Source: Xanthobacteraceae bacterium
Lineage (GTDB): Bacteria > Pseudomonadota > Alphaproteobacteria > Rhizobiales > Xanthobacteraceae
DNA: 50,851 bases
NCBI GenBank assembly: GCA_030037895.1
Contig: JASHPW010000025.1
Coordinates: 1-50,851, forward strand
Direction: 5' to 3'
A program made the translations under genes and the position numbers. This document shows positions 16,652 to 28,474 of this stretch, piece by piece. Numbering within the stretch: the stretch's first letter is position 1; each line of letters opens with the position of its first letter. The notes below the pieces were generated by a model, which saw only the letters and a program-made list of their open reading frames with translations, ran no database searches and was not told the DNA's origin.

Positions 16652-18184
16652 TCACACCGGCAGATTGTCGTGCTTTCTCCCCGGCATCTCGACGGTCTTG
16701 CCGCGCAGCATGGCGAGCGCGCGGGCGATGCGCGGGCGTGTGGCGCGGGGCATGATCACGTCGTCGATATAGCCGCGCTCGGCGGCGATGAACGGCGACA
16801 GGAAGCGCTCCTCGTATTCGCGGGTGCGCGCGGCAATCTTGTCCGGGTCGCCGAGGTCGCTGCGGAAGATGATCTCGACCGCGCCTTTCGCGCCCATCAC
16901 CGCGATCTGCGCCGTCGGCCAAGCGTAGTTCACGTCGCCGCCGATGTGCTTGCTTGCCATCACGTCATAGGCGCCGCCGAACGCCTTGCGGGTGATGACC
17001 GTGACCAGCGGCACGCTCGCCTGCGAATAGGCGAATAAAAGCTTGGCGCCGTGCTTGATGAGCCCGCCATATTCCTGCGCGGTGCCGGGCAAGAAACCGG
17101 GGACGTCGACGAAGGTGACGATCGGGATGCCGAAGGCGTCGCAGAAGCGCACGAAGCGCGCCGCCTTGCGGCTGGCGTCGCTGTCGAGCACACCGGCCAG
17201 AACCATCGGCTGGTTGGCGACGAAGCCCACGGTGCGGCCGGCGATCCTGCCGAAGCCGACGACGATGTTGCGCGCGAAGGTTTCGGACAGTTCGAAGAAG
17301 TCGCCTTCGTCCGCGACCTTGAGGATCAGCTCCTTGATGTCGTAGGGCTTGTTGGGATTGTCGGGCACCAAAGTGTCGAGCGAGGGTTCCTCGCGCTCGG
17401 TATTGTCGAAGGACGGCCATTCCGGCACACCGGCGGAAAAATTCGCCGGCAGGAAGTCGAGCAGCCGGCGCATCTGCAGCAGGCACTCGACGTCGTTGTC
17501 GTAAGCGCCGTCGGCGATCGAGGATTTGGTGGCGTGCACCGAGGCGCCGCCGAGCTGTTCCGCGGTGACGATCTCGTTGGTCACCGTCTTCACCACGTCG
17601 GGGCCGGTGACGAACATGTAGCTCGTGTCGCGCACCATGAAGATGAAATCGGTCATCGCCGGCGAGTAGACGTCGCCGCCGGCGCACGGGCCCATGATGA
17701 CGGAAATCTGCGGAATGACGCCGGAGGCGATGACGTTGCGCTTGAACACTTCGCCATAGCCGCCGAGCGAGGCCACGCCTTCCTGGATGCGGGCGCCGCC
17801 GGCATCGAACAGGCCGATGATCGGCGCCCGCGCCCGCATCGCCATGTCCTGAATCTTCGTGATCTTCTGCGCATGGGTCTCCGACAGCGAGCCGCCGAAC
17901 ACGGTAAAATCCTTGGCGAACACGAAGACGGTGCGGCCGTTCACCGTGCCCCAGCCGGTGACCACGCCGTCGCCGGCGATCTTCGTCTTCTCCATGCCGA
18001 AATCGTTCGAGCGGTGCTCGACGAACATGTCGAACTCCTCGAACGACTCGCGATCCATAAGCAGCTCGATGCGCTCGCGCGCGGTGAGCTTGCCGCGCTT
18101 GTGCTGCGCCTCGATGCGCCGCTCGCCGCCGCCGGCGCGCGCGCCGGCGCGGCGCGCCTCGAGTTTTTCGACGATGTCCTTCAT
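16652..18184 (-). CDS. pccB: Propionyl-CoA carboxylase beta subunit (carboxyltransferase)
   Basis: Carboxyltransferase half of propionyl-CoA carboxylase, making methylmalonyl-CoA from propionyl-CoA in odd-chain and branched substrate breakdown. The 510 residues have the family layout: [18 protein letters not shown] at the start, [53 protein letters not shown], then [11 protein letters not shown] and the final [16 protein letters not shown]. Length equals that of known PCC beta. The ATG at 18184 ([12 protein letters not shown]) is chosen over a longer frame that begins in intergenic sequence. The alpha subunit is not in the window. Its 3' end is duplicated beyond a DUF4160/DUF2442 pair. Confidence 0.94.
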   Translation of the reverse strand: MKDIVEKLEARRAGARAGGGERRIEAQHKRGKLTARERIELLMDRESFEEFDMFVEHRSNDFGMEKTKIAGDGVVTGWGTVNGRTVFVFAKDFTVFGGSLSETHAQKITKIQDMAMRARAPIIGLFDAGGARIQEGVASLGGYGEVFKRNVIASGVIPQISVIMGPCAGGDVYSPAMTDFIFMVRDTSYMFVTGPDVVKTVTNEIVTAEQLGGASVHATKSSIADGAYDNDVECLLQMRRLLDFLPANFSAGVPEWPSFDNTEREEPSLDTLVPDNPNKPYDIKELILKVADEGDFFELSETFARNIVVGFGRIAGRTVGFVANQPMVLAGVLDSDASRKAARFVRFCDAFGIPIVTFVDVPGFLPGTAQEYGGLIKHGAKLLFAYSQASVPLVTVITRKAFGGAYDVMASKHIGGDVNYAWPTAQIAVMGAKGAVEIIFRSDLGDPDKIAARTREYEERFLSPFIAAERGYIDDVIMPRATRPRIARALAMLRGKTVEMPGRKHDNLPV

Positions 18185-18396
18185 GGCCCGCCCTTTGGCC
18201 CGATTCGGCCCGGATTGCCTCGGCAAGGTCTCAATAGCGGGGCTCAATAGCAAGGCTTGCGCACGGCGTCATGGTCCCTCCTCTTCGCGGCGACGGGCAG
18301 GGTGGGGAAAAGCGAGACGGCGCCGGCAAGCGCCATAATTTACCCCGTCGCGGCGGGGTGCTAGTTTCCGCGATCGATCGGCAAGCAGGCGAAAAA

Positions 18397-19044
18397 ATGC
18401 AAACGGCGAACTATCTGAGACTTGAGGCGTTCCGGGCGACGCCTCTGGTGACGGAGCCGTTCCAGCATTTGATCGTGCCCGGATTCATCGGTCCGGCCGC
18501 ATTGGCGGCGATCAATGCCGATTATCCGAACATTTCTTCATCCGGCAGCTTTCCGGTCGATCAGGTCAGCTTCGGTCCGGCGTTCCAAACGCTGCTCGAC
18601 GAACTGGAGAGCGACGAGTTCCGCGCGGCGTTCGAGGAAAAATTCGGGATCGATTTGTCGGGCCGGCCGACCGTGACCACGGTCCGCGGCCGCTGCGACG
18701 GCGGCGACGGCAAGATCCACACCGATTCGACCAGCAAAATCATCACCGTCCTGATCTATACGAACGAAACCTGGGACCGGGCCGGCGGCCGGCTGCGCCT
18801 GCTGCGCTCCGCCCACGACCTCAACGACATCATCGTTGAAGTGCCGCCGGTCTCAGGCACGATGCTCGCCTTCAAACGCAGCGACAATTCCTGGCACGGC
18901 CATGAGCCGTTCGCCGGCGAGCGCCGGGTCATTCAATTCAACTGGCTCACCTCGCAGGGCAATCGGCAAATCGCGATGCTGCGGCACCACACCTCCGCGT
19001 CGTTCAAGCGCGTGCTGCAAATGATCTTGCCGGGCCGCGCCTAG
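18397..19044 (+). CDS. 2-oxoglutarate/Fe(II)-dependent oxygenase family protein
   Basis: Predicted non-haem iron dioxygenase, 215 residues. The iron triad is His108 and Asp110 (KIHTDSTSK) and probably His167 in WHGHEPF, with an Arg at 176-177 (ERRVIQFNW) to bind 2-oxoglutarate. The jelly-roll core runs from about residue 95 to 185. The substrate is unknown. It lies 51 bases before a family 9 glycosyltransferase in the same direction, so a role in modifying a glycan or lipid A-linked sugar is possible but only inferred. The ATG at 18397 is preferred because the upstream part of the frame is low-quality intergenic translation; an A-rich run precedes it without a clear GGAG. Confidence 0.85.
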   Translation: MQTANYLRLEAFRATPLVTEPFQHLIVPGFIGPAALAAINADYPNISSSGSFPVDQVSFGPAFQTLLDELESDEFRAAFEEKFGIDLSGRPTVTTVRGRCDGGDGKIHTDSTSKIITVLIYTNETWDRAGGRLRLLRSAHDLNDIIVEVPPVSGTMLAFKRSDNSWHGHEPFAGERRVIQFNWLTSQGNRQIAMLRHHTSASFKRVLQMILPGRA

Positions 19045-19095
19045 CGCAGGACGACGCGCGGCCGGATAAATCGTCGATTGATCAGGAGCCCGCTT

Positions 19096-20273
19096 TTGAC
19101 CCCGCCTCCGGCCGATCTGCGCAACCGCGACTTCGGCAGAATTCTGCTGATCAAATTATCGGCCGTCGGCGACGTCATTCACACCATTCCGGTCCTGAAC
19201 AAGCTGCGGCGGCGCTATCCCGCGGCGCGATTGGATTGGCTGGTTACGCCGGCGATCGGCGAATTGCTGCGGCACCATCCGGCCATTACCGATGTCATCG
19301 AGTTCGCGCGCGAGGACGGGGCGACGCCGTGGCACCCGACGCCGTTTATCGGCTACGTCCGCCTGGCCCGCCGGCTGCGAAGAGCCGGCTACGACCTGGT
19401 GATCGACCTGCACGGGCAGGCGCGCACCGCGGTGTTCGCCTTCGCCACCGGCGCGCCGGTGCGGATCGGATTCGATCGGCCGCGCGCGCGCGTCTGGGAC
19501 GCTTCGCGACCATTTCCGAAAGACGCGCGCCGGCACGCCTGGCAGGGCGCCCGCGAGGGAAGTTGGCTCGCCTACACGCACCACATCCCGCTGCCCACGC
19601 TCGATCGGCACGCGGTCGACCGTTATCTCGGCGTCGGGCCGTTGCTCGGTCTCGACGACGGCGCCGCCGATTTTTCCTTCCCGATTCCGCACGAGGCGAC
19701 CAACCGGATCGATGCTCTCATCCATTATTACGGCGCCGACGCCGCCAAGCTGGCGGTGTTGGCGCCCGGCACGATCTGGGAAACCAAGCAATGGCGTAGC
19801 GAAGGCTTCGCCGAGGTGGCGCGTTATTTCCTGCAAAAGGGCTTTGCGGTGACGCTGATCGGCGCCGCCCGCGAGCGCGCCGTTTGCCAGGACGTCGCGC
19901 GGCTTGCGCCGGGAGCGGTGAATCTTGCCGGCGAGACCACGCTGAGCGAGCTTGCGGCGTTGATCCGCCGCTCGACCATCAGCGTCACCAACGATTCCGG
20001 GCCGATGCATCTTGCCGTCGCCCTTAACCGTCCGGTGGTGAGCATATTCGGCCCGACCGATCCGATCTGGATCGGTCCCTACCGTCGCGCCGACGCGGTC
20101 CTGCAGGCGAGCTTGCCGTGCTCGCCCTGTTATCTGCGCCGGCTCAGCCGCTGCCGCCACGCTCACGCCTGCATGCATGAGGTCTCCGCGCGCGCGGTGA
20201 TCGAGCGGGCGGACGACATTCTGCGCAGTTGCGCCGGCGCCGGCACCGGCCTCCTCGGCGCCCAGGCAAGCCG

Positions 20274-20277
<4 letters not shown>
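19096..20277 (+). CDS. Glycosyltransferase family 9 protein (heptosyltransferase-like)
   Basis: Cytoplasmic-face sugar transferase of lipopolysaccharide-core type, 393 residues. Features are the N-terminal RILLIKLSAVGDVIHTIPVLNKLRRRYP, the central DLVIDLHGQARTA, LAVLAPGTIWETKQW, and the nucleotide-sugar region VTNDSGPMHLAVALNRPVVSIFGPTDP near residue 310. A cluster of Cys residues (SPCYLRRLSRCRHAHACM) lies near the C-terminus, as in many GT9 proteins. I choose the TTG at 19096 because AGGAG sits seven bases before it; an upstream TTG at 19078 has no such site. Its stop overlaps by three bases the stop of the convergent glycosyltransferase. The sugar donor (ADP-heptose or another) is not determined. 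Confidence 0.88.
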
Positions 20278-22899
<2,622 letters not shown>

Positions 22900-22969
22900 G
22901 CATGATCCCGAAAAAGCCCATCCCGGACTCGATCCGGGGTGGCGCCGGTTTTCGGAGAGGATCACGCGC
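22900..22969. repeat. Degenerate palindromic repeat after hemB
   Basis: GCATGATCCCG at its left end and CCGGTTTTCGGAGAGGATCA at its right resemble the outer and inner arms of the composite repeat, but the middle is replaced by a CATCCCGGACTCGATCCGGGGTG hairpin. It fills the gap between hemB and the next gene and may terminate hemB. Confidence 0.6.
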
Positions 22970-23018
22970 GACCTAAAATATTGCCCGTCCCCGCCCGCGG
23001 CAGAAGAACGAGGCGGAC

Positions 23019-23807
23019 ATGGTGCGTGAGGACGACGAGCAGTTCCAGCATTACGTGCCGCTGTTGCGGCGGGTCATCATCCTCGTAGCGGTCATCATTG
23101 CAGTCCCGGTCGTATTGTGGACCATCACCGCATTCGTCCACAGTTACTTCGGCCCGCCCAAGCTGCCGACCTTCCGTCCGCTGGTGACCGCCTCGACGGA
23201 GAAACCGGCCCCCGCGGCCACAGCTCCGCAAGCGGCAAGTCCGCCGCCGTCCGCGATTCAACACAGCAATGTTGCCGAGCCCACCTCCCCGGCCAGCGAA
23301 GCGAGGCCGGCGACAATGGACGTGCATGATTCCTCGGCTGCAGGCAAAGGCCCGCTGCTTGACGAGCACGCTGCGGACACGTCCAACGCCTCGGCGAGCC
23401 CGCCACAAATCGCCGCGATGACGCTTGCGGTTCCGACGACGGTGGCGGATTCGAAAGCAACCGAGTCTCCCGTGGCGCCGAGCACGGCCGCCGACGCCGC
23501 GGCGTCAGGCGCCGCGCCGCCCGCCGTGCAACAGACGCCCGTCCCCGCAGAGCCCGCGACCGCCGACAGTTCGCCCGCCCTGGCCGCGGCGCCCCCCGCG
23601 GCCGACACATCGCCCCCTGCAGCGCCGCTCAGCGAGCCTATTCCGTTGCCGCCGCGGCGCCCAAGCCAGCTCGCCATGGCGGAGACCGGCGTGCCGATGC
23701 CACGGCCGCGTCCGGCTTCCGCCGATGCTGGCGCGCCATCACCTGAAACCACGAGCAGCGGTCCGCTCGACTTCCTGCAAAACCTTTTCCGTCAAAAGAG
23801 CGAGTAG
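23019..23807 (+). CDS. Hypothetical membrane-anchored Pro/Ala-rich protein
   Basis: A 262-residue protein I do not recognise. Residues 1-18 are charged, residues about 19-40 (VIILVAVIIAVPVVLWTITAFV) form one membrane helix, and the remaining 220 residues are Ala, Pro, Ser and Thr rich, suggesting an extended periplasmic domain. Near the C-terminus PLPPRRPSQLA and PMPRPRPAS are proline-arginine motifs, followed by a short hydrophobic-charged end (GPLDFLQNLFRQKSE). The layout recalls cell-wall-spanning or scaffold proteins, but there is no catalytic motif. It lies 119 bases after hemB in the same direction, separated by a repeat. Codon usage looks native, so the reading frame is probably real. 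Confidence 0.75.
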   Translation: MVREDDEQFQHYVPLLRRVIILVAVIIAVPVVLWTITAFVHSYFGPPKLPTFRPLVTASTEKPAPAATAPQAASPPPSAIQHSNVAEPTSPASEARPATMDVHDSSAAGKGPLLDEHAADTSNASASPPQIAAMTLAVPTTVADSKATESPVAPSTAADAAASGAAPPAVQQTPVPAEPATADSSPALAAAPPAADTSPPAAPLSEPIPLPPRRPSQLAMAETGVPMPRPRPASADAGAPSPETTSSGPLDFLQNLFRQKSE

Positions 23808-23909
23808 AGCATGATCCGGAAAAGTGGGAACCGGTTTTCCGAAAAGATCATGCTCCACCAAAAAAGCTAGAGCGCGGTCCGATTCAATGTGATCGGATTG
23901 CGCTCTAGG
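23806..23909. repeat. Composite palindromic repeat, copy 2
   Basis: The first hairpin has outer arms GAGCATGATC (23807-23816) and GATCATGCTC (23846-23855) around GGAAAAGTGGGAACCGGTTT. The second has arms CTAGAGCGC (23867-23875) and GCGCTCTAG (23900-23908). It lies between convergent genes and probably acts as a two-way terminator. Confidence 0.88.
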
Positions 23910-23941
23910 AATTCGCCACTCGCCGCCCGTTCACCGCAGGC

Positions 23942-26900
23942 TCACCAGGTATAGCGGAGCGTGCCGGAGCCGGCGTAGATCTGCGAGCCGGGGGCGAACT
24001 CGCCGTCGAACTTGACGAGCAGCGACAGGTGCGCGGTGAGGTAAAGCTCGGCGCCGGCCGAGGTCAGCGCCGAGTTCGGCGGCAGCGGCGCGCCGTTGAC
24101 TACGAAGCTCGAGCCGGGAAGCGACTCGAACGCCGCGTCGAGCGCCGGGTTGCTGATCCAATCATGCGCCCAGGCGAGGCGGCCGCGCAAGATGAGCGGC
24201 ATGCCGTCAAGCAGCGTCGGCGCGTCGAGCCGCGCGCCGAGTTCGCTGCGCACGTCGCTCGCGCTCATCGCCGCATAGGAGAGCCCGAAGCCGCCGCCGC
24301 CCACGTCGCTCTCGCTGTAGCCCGGCGTCTGGAAGCTCTGCGCCTGCACCGCCGCATAGGGCGCAACACCAAGCGTCGGGAGGACGGCGAAGCGGTAACC
24401 GCCTTCCACCCGGCCGCCATAGCCCTGTCCGGCAAAGTTCGCGGTCAGCAGGTCGCCGAGCGCGCTGCGGTTGGTGACGAACCAGTTGTTGGTGAAGGCG
24501 AGCGCGCCGGCAAGGTAGGCCGGCCCATTATGAGTGATGCCATAGACGCCAAGCTGCAAGGCGTCGCTGCGGCCGTCGCCCAGCCCCTCGGCCAGGCCCC
24601 AATTGGTGCCGCCGCCGCCAACGGCAAAGCCCGCGACCGTGTCCGGGCTGAAGTGGTAATCCATGCCGCCGGCAAAGCCGAAGGTGGACGTCGTGACATT
24701 GTGCGAGCCCACCGTGGGATCGCCGGCCGTGGTGCCGCTGCCGCCAAAACTCGCGCCCCACGCGGTCCAGCGCTGCGCGAACGAGGCCGGCGGCGCCTTG
24801 AATATTTCCGCATAGGCGAGCGCCACCTCGGGCGGCAGATTGTCGGCTTCCTCGGGCGCAAAGCCGAGCGCCGGCCCGCTCCCGCCGATGCCGCCGCCGC
24901 TTCGTCCATAGACGAACGGGTCGAGCATCAGGTTCAAGAACTCGTCCATCAACTGGAAGTCGCCGAACACCGCGTCCGCCGCCGCCTCGCCCGACAATTG
25001 CGTCAGCGCGTTGGCGAGCCGGCTGCCGGTCAGGCCGTACAGGTTCACGAAGCTCGCCGGCAGCGTGCCACCGTTGTTGAAGTAGGTGTTGAGCCCCGTG
25101 GCCACGTTCTCCTGGTTCTCGTTGAGGCTCGTGCCCGCGCCCAATTGCGACGTCAGGTTCAACAGCACGTCGGTCGTGGTGTAGCTCAGGCTGGCGGCAA
25201 AGCCCGCCGGCAGATCGACGGTGGCAAGCGTCGCGAAGCTGGTGCCGCCGAGCCCGGCCGACTGCAGGATGTCGTAGGGCCTGTTGCTCGTGTAGGCGCC
25301 GGTAGCGAAGTTGGCCTGCACGGTGCCGGCGAGCGAAGCCGTGCCGGTGACGTTGGCGCTCGTCGTCGCCGTCGGATTGAGATAGACCACGTAGAGCGCC
25401 CCGGACTGGAAAGCGAGGTTGCCGGCGATGGTCATCGAGGTGCCGGGCACGCCCGCGCTGCCGGGAGCGAAGCTGGCGCCGGATGCGATCGTGACAGTGG
25501 GCGGATCGACCGTGCCGGTGCCGGTCAGCGTGCCGCCCGCGTTCACCGTGACGTTGGACGAACCGGTGATCGTGCCCTCGACGTCCAATATGCCGCCGTT
25601 GATGACGGTGGCGCCGGTATAGGTGTCGGTTCCGGTGAGCGTCTCGGTGCCGGCAGTGAGCGTCAGCCCGCCGCTGCCGCCGATGGCGCCGGAGAACGTG
25701 CCCGAGGCGTTCGTCAGCGTCAGCGTGTTGGCGCCGAGCGCGACCGCGCCCGAGCCGGCGAGGCTGGTGATGGACGTGCCGCCGTTGGTCAGGGCGGAAA
25801 TATCGAAGGTGCCGTTGTCGAGGACCCCGCTCGATGCGGCGATCGAGCCGGTTCCCGTGAGCGCCAGCGTGCCGGCGCTGATCGTGGTGCCGCCAGTATA
25901 GGTGTTGGTCGCGGTGAGCACCAATGTGCCGGCGCCGTTCATGTCGAGGGTGCCCGGCGTGGCGCCGTCGGCGATGATGCCGGCTAGGGTTTGCGTCGTG
26001 CCGGCGGGCGGCGCGACGGTCGGATCGCCGGAGAGGGTGATCGGATTGGCGATGGTGAAATTGCCGGTGCTCAGGAACGACAGCGTGGTGCCCGCGGCCA
26101 TCGAAAGCGTGCCGCTGCCGAGCGCAGAATTGTTGCCGATGATGATCTCGCCGGACGACAGCGCGGTGCCGCCCGTATAGGTGTTGGCGCCGGTGAGCGT
26201 CAGCGCGCCGGCGATAGTGCCGGAATTCTCCACGGTCAGGCCGCCGGCGCCGCCGATCACGCCGCCGAGCGTCGCGTCGTTGCCGTCGGTGTCGATCGTG
26301 CCGCCGCCGGCGTTGAGCGTGATGCTGCGATCGCTCGTGAACCCCGCCAGGAATTGCAGCGTGCCGCCGCCGAAGGTGAGACTGCCCGAAGCGGCGCCGA
26401 GATTGGCGTCGGCGGAGACCGCGAGCGTGCCCTGGTTGATGGTCCACGGCGTCACCGCCGTGGTCGAGCCGGTCAGCGTCCAGGTCGAGGTGCCGGTCTT
26501 CACATAGTATTCGAAGCCCAGGTAGTGGACGTCGATCAGCGCCACGTCGAAGCTCGCGCTGCCGCTGCCGCCGAGTTGGAAGGTGTCACCGCCGCCGCTG
26601 TGCCCCAAGACATCACCGGTAATGCTGTAGCCCGGCCCGAGGGTGAAGGTGTTACCGGCGGCGTTGTCGGACAGGTCCACCGCCACCCCGCCCGTGCCCA
26701 CGATCGTCCCGGAATCGAACACGCTGACCGGGATCAAGCCCGCAACCACGATCCCTTTGATGCCGCTGATCGTGCCGGTATTGGTAATGCCGCCGGAGAA
26801 ACTTCTGACGCCAGAACCGACCAAGATGCCCGTCTTACTGGCCATAATCGTGCCGCTGTTGGCGATGCCGCCCAGGAACGTCGAGACCAGCGTTGTTGTC

Positions 26901-28195
26901 GCACCAAGTGCGATGCCGACGCCCGCCGAGATCGTACCCGAGTTGCTGATGCCGCCGGAGAAGGCCGAGACGTTGTCGACGTAAATGCCGTAGAGACTCT
27001 CCGAGATCACGCCACTGTTGCTGATACCGCCCGCAAAAGTCGAGACGCCACCGGAAATGAAGCCGTCGACGTCAATGCCGTACGCGCCGCCCGAGATCGT
27101 TCCGCTGTTGCTGATCCCGCCGGAAAAGCTTGTGACGCCTGGACCGAGCAAGATGCCCGTCCTATTGGCAATAATCGTGCCGCTGTTGGCGATGCCGCCC
27201 AGGAACGTCGAGACAAACCCTAATTCCGCACCAAGTGCGATGCCGAAGCTCGCCATGATCATTCCGCTGTTGCTGACGCCGCCGGCGAAGGTCGAGACAT
27301 TGTCGACGTAAATGCCGTAGAGACTCTCCGAGATCACGCCGCTGTTGCTGATGCCGCCCGCAAAGGTCGAGACGCCACCTGTGAGTCCATTGACGTCAAT
27401 GCCGTAGAAGCCCCCCGAGATCATGCCGCTGTTGCTGATGCCGCCGGAAAAGCTTGTGACGCCTGCACCGATCAAGATGCCCGTCCTATTGGCAATAATC
27501 GCGCCGCTGTTGGCGACGCCGCCCAGGAACGTCGAGACAAACGAGGGTTCCTCACCAATTGCGATGCCGATATCGCTGGCCGTGATCGTGCCGCCGTTGC
27601 TGACACCGCCGGAGAAGGTCGAGACGTTGTCGACGTAAATGCCGTCGTCGCCCGCCGAGATCGTGCCGCTGTTGCTGATGCCGCCCGCAAAGGTCGAGAC
27701 GCCACCTGTGAATCCATTGACGTCAATGCCGTAGAAGCCCCCCGAGATCGTGCCGGAGTTGGTAATGCCGCCGGTAAAGGTCGGCCCGGTGATGGAAATG
27801 GCGGTCTTGGTGGAAGTGACCTTGCTCGTGTCGTCGATCACGATGCCGCCGGCGAGCGTGCCGCTGTCGATGATCGAGCCGGAGATGGTGCCGTTGGTGA
27901 AGGAGATGCCGGACGAGCTGATCGTGCCTGCGTTGGTGATGTTGCCGGTGAAACTGGTGTTTTTGACGCAGATGCCGCTTATGTTAACGTTATTGGCGTA
28001 GGCGCCGGTAATGTTGGTACATGCCGCATAAGCCGCGGGCGCGCCGGCGCCGATCAGCAGCGCCGCCAACGAACTCGAGGCGAGGAGAAGGCGCAGCCGG
28101 CGGTCGCAGCCTTGCGCCGGCGCGGCGCGCAACTTCCCCGTCCCGCGCGCGCCCCCGCGACGCACGGACCTTCCCCCTCGCCCGTTTCGGGTCAT
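23942..28195 (-). CDS. Large autotransporter (type Va) with tandem passenger repeats
   Basis: Outer-membrane autotransporter, 1417 residues from the ATG at 28195. A long basic N-terminus and hydrophobic segment (LLLASSSLAALLIGAGAPAAYA) form an extended signal peptide. The first third of the passenger contains three near-identical tandem units of about 108 residues built of GGISNSGTIS and FAGGISNSG-type motifs. The middle has autotransporter-associated beta-strand repeats (NTYTGGTTISAGTL). The last 290 residues or so form the beta-barrel, ending in the aromatic LRYTW. The passenger should fold as a beta-helix on the cell surface; its target is unknown. The ATG at 28195 has GGGAAG seven bases before it; an in-frame Met at 28216 and a longer frame to 28366 are less likely. 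Confidence 0.9.
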   Translation of the reverse strand: MTRNGRGGRSVRRGGARGTGKLRAAPAQGCDRRLRLLLASSSLAALLIGAGAPAAYAACTNITGAYANNVNISGICVKNTSFTGNITNAGTISSSGISFTNGTISGSIIDSGTLAGGIVIDDTSKVTSTKTAISITGPTFTGGITNSGTISGGFYGIDVNGFTGGVSTFAGGISNSGTISAGDDGIYVDNVSTFSGGVSNGGTITASDIGIAIGEEPSFVSTFLGGVANSGAIIANRTGILIGAGVTSFSGGISNSGMISGGFYGIDVNGLTGGVSTFAGGISNSGVISESLYGIYVDNVSTFAGGVSNSGMIMASFGIALGAELGFVSTFLGGIANSGTIIANRTGILLGPGVTSFSGGISNSGTISGGAYGIDVDGFISGGVSTFAGGISNSGVISESLYGIYVDNVSAFSGGISNSGTISAGVGIALGATTTLVSTFLGGIANSGTIMASKTGILVGSGVRSFSGGITNTGTISGIKGIVVAGLIPVSVFDSGTIVGTGGVAVDLSDNAAGNTFTLGPGYSITGDVLGHSGGGDTFQLGGSGSASFDVALIDVHYLGFEYYVKTGTSTWTLTGSTTAVTPWTINQGTLAVSADANLGAASGSLTFGGGTLQFLAGFTSDRSITLNAGGGTIDTDGNDATLGGVIGGAGGLTVENSGTIAGALTLTGANTYTGGTALSSGEIIIGNNSALGSGTLSMAAGTTLSFLSTGNFTIANPITLSGDPTVAPPAGTTQTLAGIIADGATPGTLDMNGAGTLVLTATNTYTGGTTISAGTLALTGTGSIAASSGVLDNGTFDISALTNGGTSITSLAGSGAVALGANTLTLTNASGTFSGAIGGSGGLTLTAGTETLTGTDTYTGATVINGGILDVEGTITGSSNVTVNAGGTLTGTGTVDPPTVTIASGASFAPGSAGVPGTSMTIAGNLAFQSGALYVVYLNPTATTSANVTGTASLAGTVQANFATGAYTSNRPYDILQSAGLGGTSFATLATVDLPAGFAASLSYTTTDVLLNLTSQLGAGTSLNENQENVATGLNTYFNNGGTLPASFVNLYGLTGSRLANALTQLSGEAAADAVFGDFQLMDEFLNLMLDPFVYGRSGGGIGGSGPALGFAPEEADNLPPEVALAYAEIFKAPPASFAQRWTAWGASFGGSGTTAGDPTVGSHNVTTSTFGFAGGMDYHFSPDTVAGFAVGGGGTNWGLAEGLGDGRSDALQLGVYGITHNGPAYLAGALAFTNNWFVTNRSALGDLLTANFAGQGYGGRVEGGYRFAVLPTLGVAPYAAVQAQSFQTPGYSESDVGGGGFGLSYAAMSASDVRSELGARLDAPTLLDGMPLILRGRLAWAHDWISNPALDAAFESLPGSSFVVNGAPLPPNSALTSAGAELYLTAHLSLLVKFDGEFAPGSQIYAGSGTLRYTW
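26806..27780. repeat. 324-bp tandem repeats within the autotransporter passenger
   Basis: Recognisable anchors such as GTGACGCCTGNACCGANCAA recur near 26805, 27132 and 27456, spaced 327 and 324 bases. They define three units of about 108 or 109 codons on the minus strand. Unit ends match at FSGGISNSG and GILxGxGVxS motifs. The high DNA identity suggests recent duplication or gene conversion. Confidence 0.85.
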
Positions 28196-28439
28196 GTTGA
28201 CGCTTCCCAGTGCCATTGCCGCTTGCGCGGCTCCTGCTTTTGCAATCCTACCGGGGGTTTGCCGCGATCGACAATCGCGAACGGGCGTTGCCCACACCGG
28301 ACGCCGCGATTTCCGTCCGCTGTGGCTCAATGGCAACAGTCGGTAGCCGCATGAGCGCAGCGACATGCGGGAAAAATTTTAGCCCGGGTTTCGTTTCACT
28401 CAACCCGGGTGACGCTTGCTCCGCTTGTTCGCCTTGAGG

Positions 28440-28459
28440 ATTCCCGCTTGCGCGGGAAT
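28440..28459. terminator. Hairpin after the ATP12 gene
   Basis: ATTCCCGC and its complement GCGGGAAT (28440-28447 and 28452-28459) around TTGC lie 15 bases beyond the ATP12 stop. The sequence is also a common REP-type hairpin. The stretch 28381-28410 upstream holds a second GCCCGGGTT / AACCCGGGT inverted repeat. Confidence 0.55.
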
Positions 28460-28474
28460 GGGCGGCGGAGAAAG

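Noticed and set aside
24029..25987. 652-residue plus-strand open frame opposite the autotransporter
   Set aside because: Low-complexity Arg/Gly/Ala product typical of antisense frames in GC-rich DNA; no start signal or domain.
26806..27780. Regular repeats considered as a CRISPR array
   Set aside because: The repeats are 324 bases, in frame, and encode beta-helix segments of the autotransporter; there are no short identical repeats with unique spacers and no cas genes.
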